From Amycolatopsis albispora (lineage in GTDB: Bacteria > Actinomycetota > Actinomycetes > Mycobacteriales > Pseudonocardiaceae), in assembly GCF_003312875.1 (NCBI RefSeq), contig NZ_CP015163.1:8928001-8992000 (forward strand): a DNA stretch of 64,000 nt, given 5' to 3'. The position numbers and the translations under genes were made by a program. Position 1 is the first letter of the stretch. Every line of letters begins with the position of its first letter. The notes below the pieces were generated by a model. The model had not been told where the DNA came from and ran no database searches. It saw only the letters and a program-made list of their open reading frames with translations. This document shows positions 60,223 through 64,000 of this stretch, piece after piece.

Positions 60223-61470
60223 ATGGCGTTGACCGATGCCGCCCCGTCCAGCCGTGAGCGACTGAAGCGGGTCCGCGCCGGTTCGATGCTGCTCGGCCCG
60301 GCGTTCGTGGCGGCGATCGCCTACGTCGACCCCGGCAACGTGGCCTCCAACATCAGCGCCGGCGCCCAGTTCGGCTACCTCCTGGTCTGGGTGATCGTGG
60401 CGGCCAACCTGATGGCCTGCCTGGTCCAGTTCCTGTCCGCGAAGCTCGGCCTGGTCACCGGCCTGTCCCTGCCGGAAGCGGTCCGCGAGCGCACCTCGCG
60501 CCCGACCCGGCTGGCGTACTGGGCGCAGGCCGAGCTGGTCGCCATCGCCACCGACCTGGCCGAGGTCGTCGGCGGCGCGATCGCCCTCTACCTGCTGTTC
60601 GACCTGCCGCTGCTGCTCGGCGGGGTGATCACCGGCGTGGTGTCGATGGCGCTGCTGCTGGTCCAGGACAAGCGCGGCCAGCGCCCGTTCGAGCGCGTGA
60701 TCACCGGGCTGCTCGGGGTGATCGCGGTCGGCTTCCTGACCAGCGTGGTGGTCTCGCCGCCGTCGGTGCCGGGCACGCTCGGCGGCCTGGTCCCGCGGTT
60801 CGACGGCACGGAAAGCGTGCTGATCGCCGCGGCCATGCTCGGCGCCACGGTGATGCCGCACGCGGTCTACCTGCACTCCGGCCTCGCGCGCGACCGGCAC
60901 GGCCACGTCGAACCGGAGCGGCGCACCCGGCTGCTCAAGGCGACGAAGGTGGACGTCGGACTGGCGATGCTGCTGGCGGGCGCGGTGAACCTGTCGATGG
61001 TGCTGCTCGCGGCGACCACCCTGCGCGGGCGGGAGGGCGTCGACTCCATCGACGGCGCGCACGCGGCCGTCGGGGATGTGCTCGGGCCCGGCGTCGCGCT
61101 GCTTTTTGCGATCGGCCTGCTCGCCTCCGGCCTCGCGTCCACGTCGGTGGGTGCCTACGCGGGCGCGATGATCATGCAGGGCCTGCTGCGCAAGCGGATC
61201 CCGCTGCTGCTGCGCCGCCTGATCACGCTCGCCCCGGCGATCGTGGTGCTCGCCATCGGCGTGGACCCCAGCCGCGCGCTGGTGGTCTCGCAGGTGGTGC
61301 TGTCCTTCGGCATCCCGTTCGCGCTGGTCCCGCTGGTCCGGCTGACCAGCGACCGCGAGCTGATGGGCGCCGACGCCAACCACCGCGCCACCACCACGGT
61401 GGCCTGGGCGGTGGCCGCGGTGATCATCACGCTGAACGTGGCGCTGCTCTACCTGACCTTCGCGGGCTGA
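60223..61470 (+). CDS. mntH: Nramp family divalent metal transporter MntH
   Basis: A 415-aa, 11-helix H+-coupled Mn2+/Fe2+ importer. The TM1 metal-binding motif is YVDPGNVASN (DPGN at 36-39) and the TM6 motif ATVMPHAVYLHSG has MPH at 211-213; both are needed for metal coordination. ATG 60223 follows CGGAGG. A DtxR-type metal box and an inverted repeat lie immediately upstream. Single gene. Confidence 0.94.
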   Translation: MALTDAAPSSRERLKRVRAGSMLLGPAFVAAIAYVDPGNVASNISAGAQFGYLLVWVIVAANLMACLVQFLSAKLGLVTGLSLPEAVRERTSRPTRLAYWAQAELVAIATDLAEVVGGAIALYLLFDLPLLLGGVITGVVSMALLLVQDKRGQRPFERVITGLLGVIAVGFLTSVVVSPPSVPGTLGGLVPRFDGTESVLIAAAMLGATVMPHAVYLHSGLARDRHGHVEPERRTRLLKATKVDVGLAMLLAGAVNLSMVLLAATTLRGREGVDSIDGAHAAVGDVLGPGVALLFAIGLLASGLASTSVGAYAGAMIMQGLLRKRIPLLLRRLITLAPAIVVLAIGVDPSRALVVSQVVLSFGIPFALVPLVRLTSDRELMGADANHRATTTVAWAVAAVIITLNVALLYLTFAG

Positions 61471-61561
61471 ACCCCGTATTTCCCCCGCTCCGGCAGGAAC
61501 CGCGCAGCGCGTCACGCGGTCGGACTACCATCCTGGCCAGACCGAGGGAGGCGCGCCGAAC

Positions 61562-63082
61562 GTGACCGAGGAAACGACCCAGCGGGCCCAGGCGCCCGCG
61601 CCGGGCCCCAGGGTGATCGCCGACAGGTACGTCCTGCTCGGCGAGCTCGGCCGTGGCGGGATGGGGGTGGTGTTCCGCGCCGAGGACCGGGTGATCGGCA
61701 GGCAGGTGGCGATCAAGGAGCTGCGCCTGCCCGACGGCGCCGACGACGCGGGTGTGTTCTCCGAGCGCGTCCTGCGGGAGGTGCGCACCGGCGGCAGGCT
61801 CAACGACCCCGCCGTGGTCACCGTGTTCGACGTGGTCTCCGAAGCAGGCACCACCTACATCGTGATGGAGCTGGTCGAGGCGCCCACGCTGTCCGACCTC
61901 GTGCGCGAGCGCGGCCCGCTGCCCGCGCAGCAGGTGGCGAGCATCGGCCTGCAGGTGCTCTCGGCGCTGCAGGCCGCGCACGAAGCGGGCATCGTGCACC
62001 GCGACGTCAAGCCGGGCAACATCATGGTCGCGCCGAACGGCCGGGTGAAGCTGACCGACTTCGGCATCGCGCAGGCGGTGGACGACCCGCGGCTGACCAC
62101 CAGCGGCATGATCGTCGGCAGCCCGGCGTTCATGGCCCCGGAACGGGTTTCCGGGCAGGAGGCCGGGCCCGCGTCGGACCTGTGGTCGCTGGGCGTGACG
62201 CTGTACTTCGCCGCGGAAGGCGTGCTCGCCTTCGAGCGCACCAGCACCGCGGCCACCCTGCACGCGATCATGAACGAGGTCCCGTACCTGACGCGGACGC
62301 AGGGGCCGCTGGCCTCGGTGGTGATGGGCTTCCTGGTCGCCTCGCCCGAGGGCAGGCTGACCGCGCACCAGGCACACGGGCTGCTGCAGATGGCTTCGGC
62401 GGGCACCGGCCAGCACACCCCGACGTCCGTCTACACCGGACCGCCGCCGACCATGGCCGGGCCGGCGCCCACGCACTACGCGCACCAGCCCCAGGCCGCC
62501 CCGGCGCCGTCGAAGGGCAAGCGCCCGCTGCTGGTCACCGGTGCCGCGCTGGCCGGGGTCGCGCTGCTGGCCGGTGGGTTCTTCCTGGGCAACTGGTGGG
62601 GTTCGCCCAGCGAGGATTCGGCGATGCTGCCCGCGCTGACCTACGGCACGCAGGGCGACATCCAGCAGTTCGACACGCCGTCGTCCTCGCAGCGCTGCTA
62701 CAACGTGCCGCTGGAGCCGGGCCGGTCGATCTCGTCGAGCAACAAGGTCGACTGCGACGAGCAGCACGACTTCGAGGTGTTCGCCACCCTCGGCACGCTC
62801 GGCGGGGACAGCAGCGTCAGCGACAGCGCGCCGGCCGCGGCGTACCCCGCCGAGGACCGGCTGCGGATTTCGGCGGAGACCCGGTGCGAGATGATCTTCC
62901 ACTCCAACGTGGTGCAGGCGAGCCAGCGGAGCGGCCTGCAGTACCGCGCGCTGCTGCCGACCCAGCAGGCGTGGGACGCGCGGGAGGACAGCTCGGGCAA
63001 CCTGGTCCGCAACGCCTACTGCGTACTCAGCAAAACCGGCGGCGGCACCCTGAGTTCCCCCGCGGCGGTGGAGGTCCGGTAG
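61562..63082 (+). CDS. Membrane Ser/Thr protein kinase (PknB-type)
   Basis: A 506-aa Hanks-type kinase. Kinase domain 23-285: GELGRGGMGVVF (P-loop), VAIKEL (Lys52), HRDVKPGN (146-153), DFG (166-168), and MAPERVSGQEAGPASDLWSLGVTLY. One transmembrane helix (about 322-345, LLVTGAALAGVALLAGGFFLGNWW) is followed by an external domain with cysteines and the motif VDCDEQHDFEVFATL, similar to septum-formation-type domains. It has no PASTA repeats. The signal and the targets are unknown. GTG 61562. Confidence 0.92.
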   Translation: MTEETTQRAQAPAPGPRVIADRYVLLGELGRGGMGVVFRAEDRVIGRQVAIKELRLPDGADDAGVFSERVLREVRTGGRLNDPAVVTVFDVVSEAGTTYIVMELVEAPTLSDLVRERGPLPAQQVASIGLQVLSALQAAHEAGIVHRDVKPGNIMVAPNGRVKLTDFGIAQAVDDPRLTTSGMIVGSPAFMAPERVSGQEAGPASDLWSLGVTLYFAAEGVLAFERTSTAATLHAIMNEVPYLTRTQGPLASVVMGFLVASPEGRLTAHQAHGLLQMASAGTGQHTPTSVYTGPPPTMAGPAPTHYAHQPQAAPAPSKGKRPLLVTGAALAGVALLAGGFFLGNWWGSPSEDSAMLPALTYGTQGDIQQFDTPSSSQRCYNVPLEPGRSISSSNKVDCDEQHDFEVFATLGTLGGDSSVSDSAPAAAYPAEDRLRISAETRCEMIFHSNVVQASQRSGLQYRALLPTQQAWDAREDSSGNLVRNAYCVLSKTGGGTLSSPAAVEVR

Positions 63083-63138
63083 GCGGAGGAGTTCCGGTTG
63101 CCGAGGCGGTCGGCAGGGGAATCTGCACCGACCGGTGA

Positions 63139-64000
<862 letters not shown>

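Overview
The window is high-GC actinomycete DNA. Gene content and order (rimP-nusA-ylxR-infB-ylxP-rbfA ... nrnA ... truB-ribF ... rpsO-pnp-M16 peptidase-dapB ... thyX ... dapA), many GTG/TTG starts, twin-arginine lipoproteins, XRE/DUF397 pairs and a LAL-type LuxR regulator point to Pseudonocardiaceae, most likely Amycolatopsis or a close relative. The genus is an inference from style and synteny; no rRNA gene is present to fix it.

Layout. 1-8.8 kb is accessory and regulatory: a ThiG-like synthase, a DrrAB-type drug efflux pair under a divergent TetR, an aldo/keto reductase, a TPR protein with a C-terminal SARP-like (wHTH+BTAD) module, and a quinone-reductase-like gene divergent from a cysteine-bearing HxlR regulator. 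8.8-17.4 kb is a mobile-element zone: an IS5-type element inserted into one arm of a dispersed hairpin repeat, an intact IS481-type element and a decayed IS481-type element. They sit among a two-component system, a GT-C glycosyltransferase/GPP34 pair and a secreted M23 peptidase. 17.3-22.8 kb has a TetR/PH-domain operon, a class V aminotransferase and envelope proteins.

22.9-48.5 kb is the conserved translation/RNA-processing/lysine backbone (ribosome maturation, transcription elongation, initiation factor 2, tRNA pseudouridylation, FAD synthesis, S15, PNPase, DapB). Accessory islands interrupt it: an esterase, a secreted protein and a Trm11-like methylase; a hydrolase with its ArsR-type regulator and GTGCAC operators; a cyclase-like protein and an XRE/DUF397 pair; MATE and MFS exporters. 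48.5-58.7 kb is again mixed: small membrane proteins, an AlkZ/YcaQ-like glycosylase, a 203-bp tandem repeat, MFS plus FMN reductase, a 964-aa LAL regulator, and a DUF4097/ribbon-helix-helix pair. 58.7-64 kb returns to core genes: thyX behind a MITE-like palindrome, an ACT-domain protein, mntH with a DtxR-type box, a Ser/Thr kinase and the start of dapA.

The most striking sequence-level signals are non-coding. All three transposase genes, from two families, have an inverted-repeat leader whose 3' arm abuts (or in one case enters) the GTG start codon. Both IS481-type copies sit at a CTAG target and take the transposase stop codon from that target. The IS5-type insertion can be undone on paper to restore a perfect 16-bp hairpin arm. 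A 162-166 bp almost fully palindromic MITE-like element lies 45 bp upstream of thyX.
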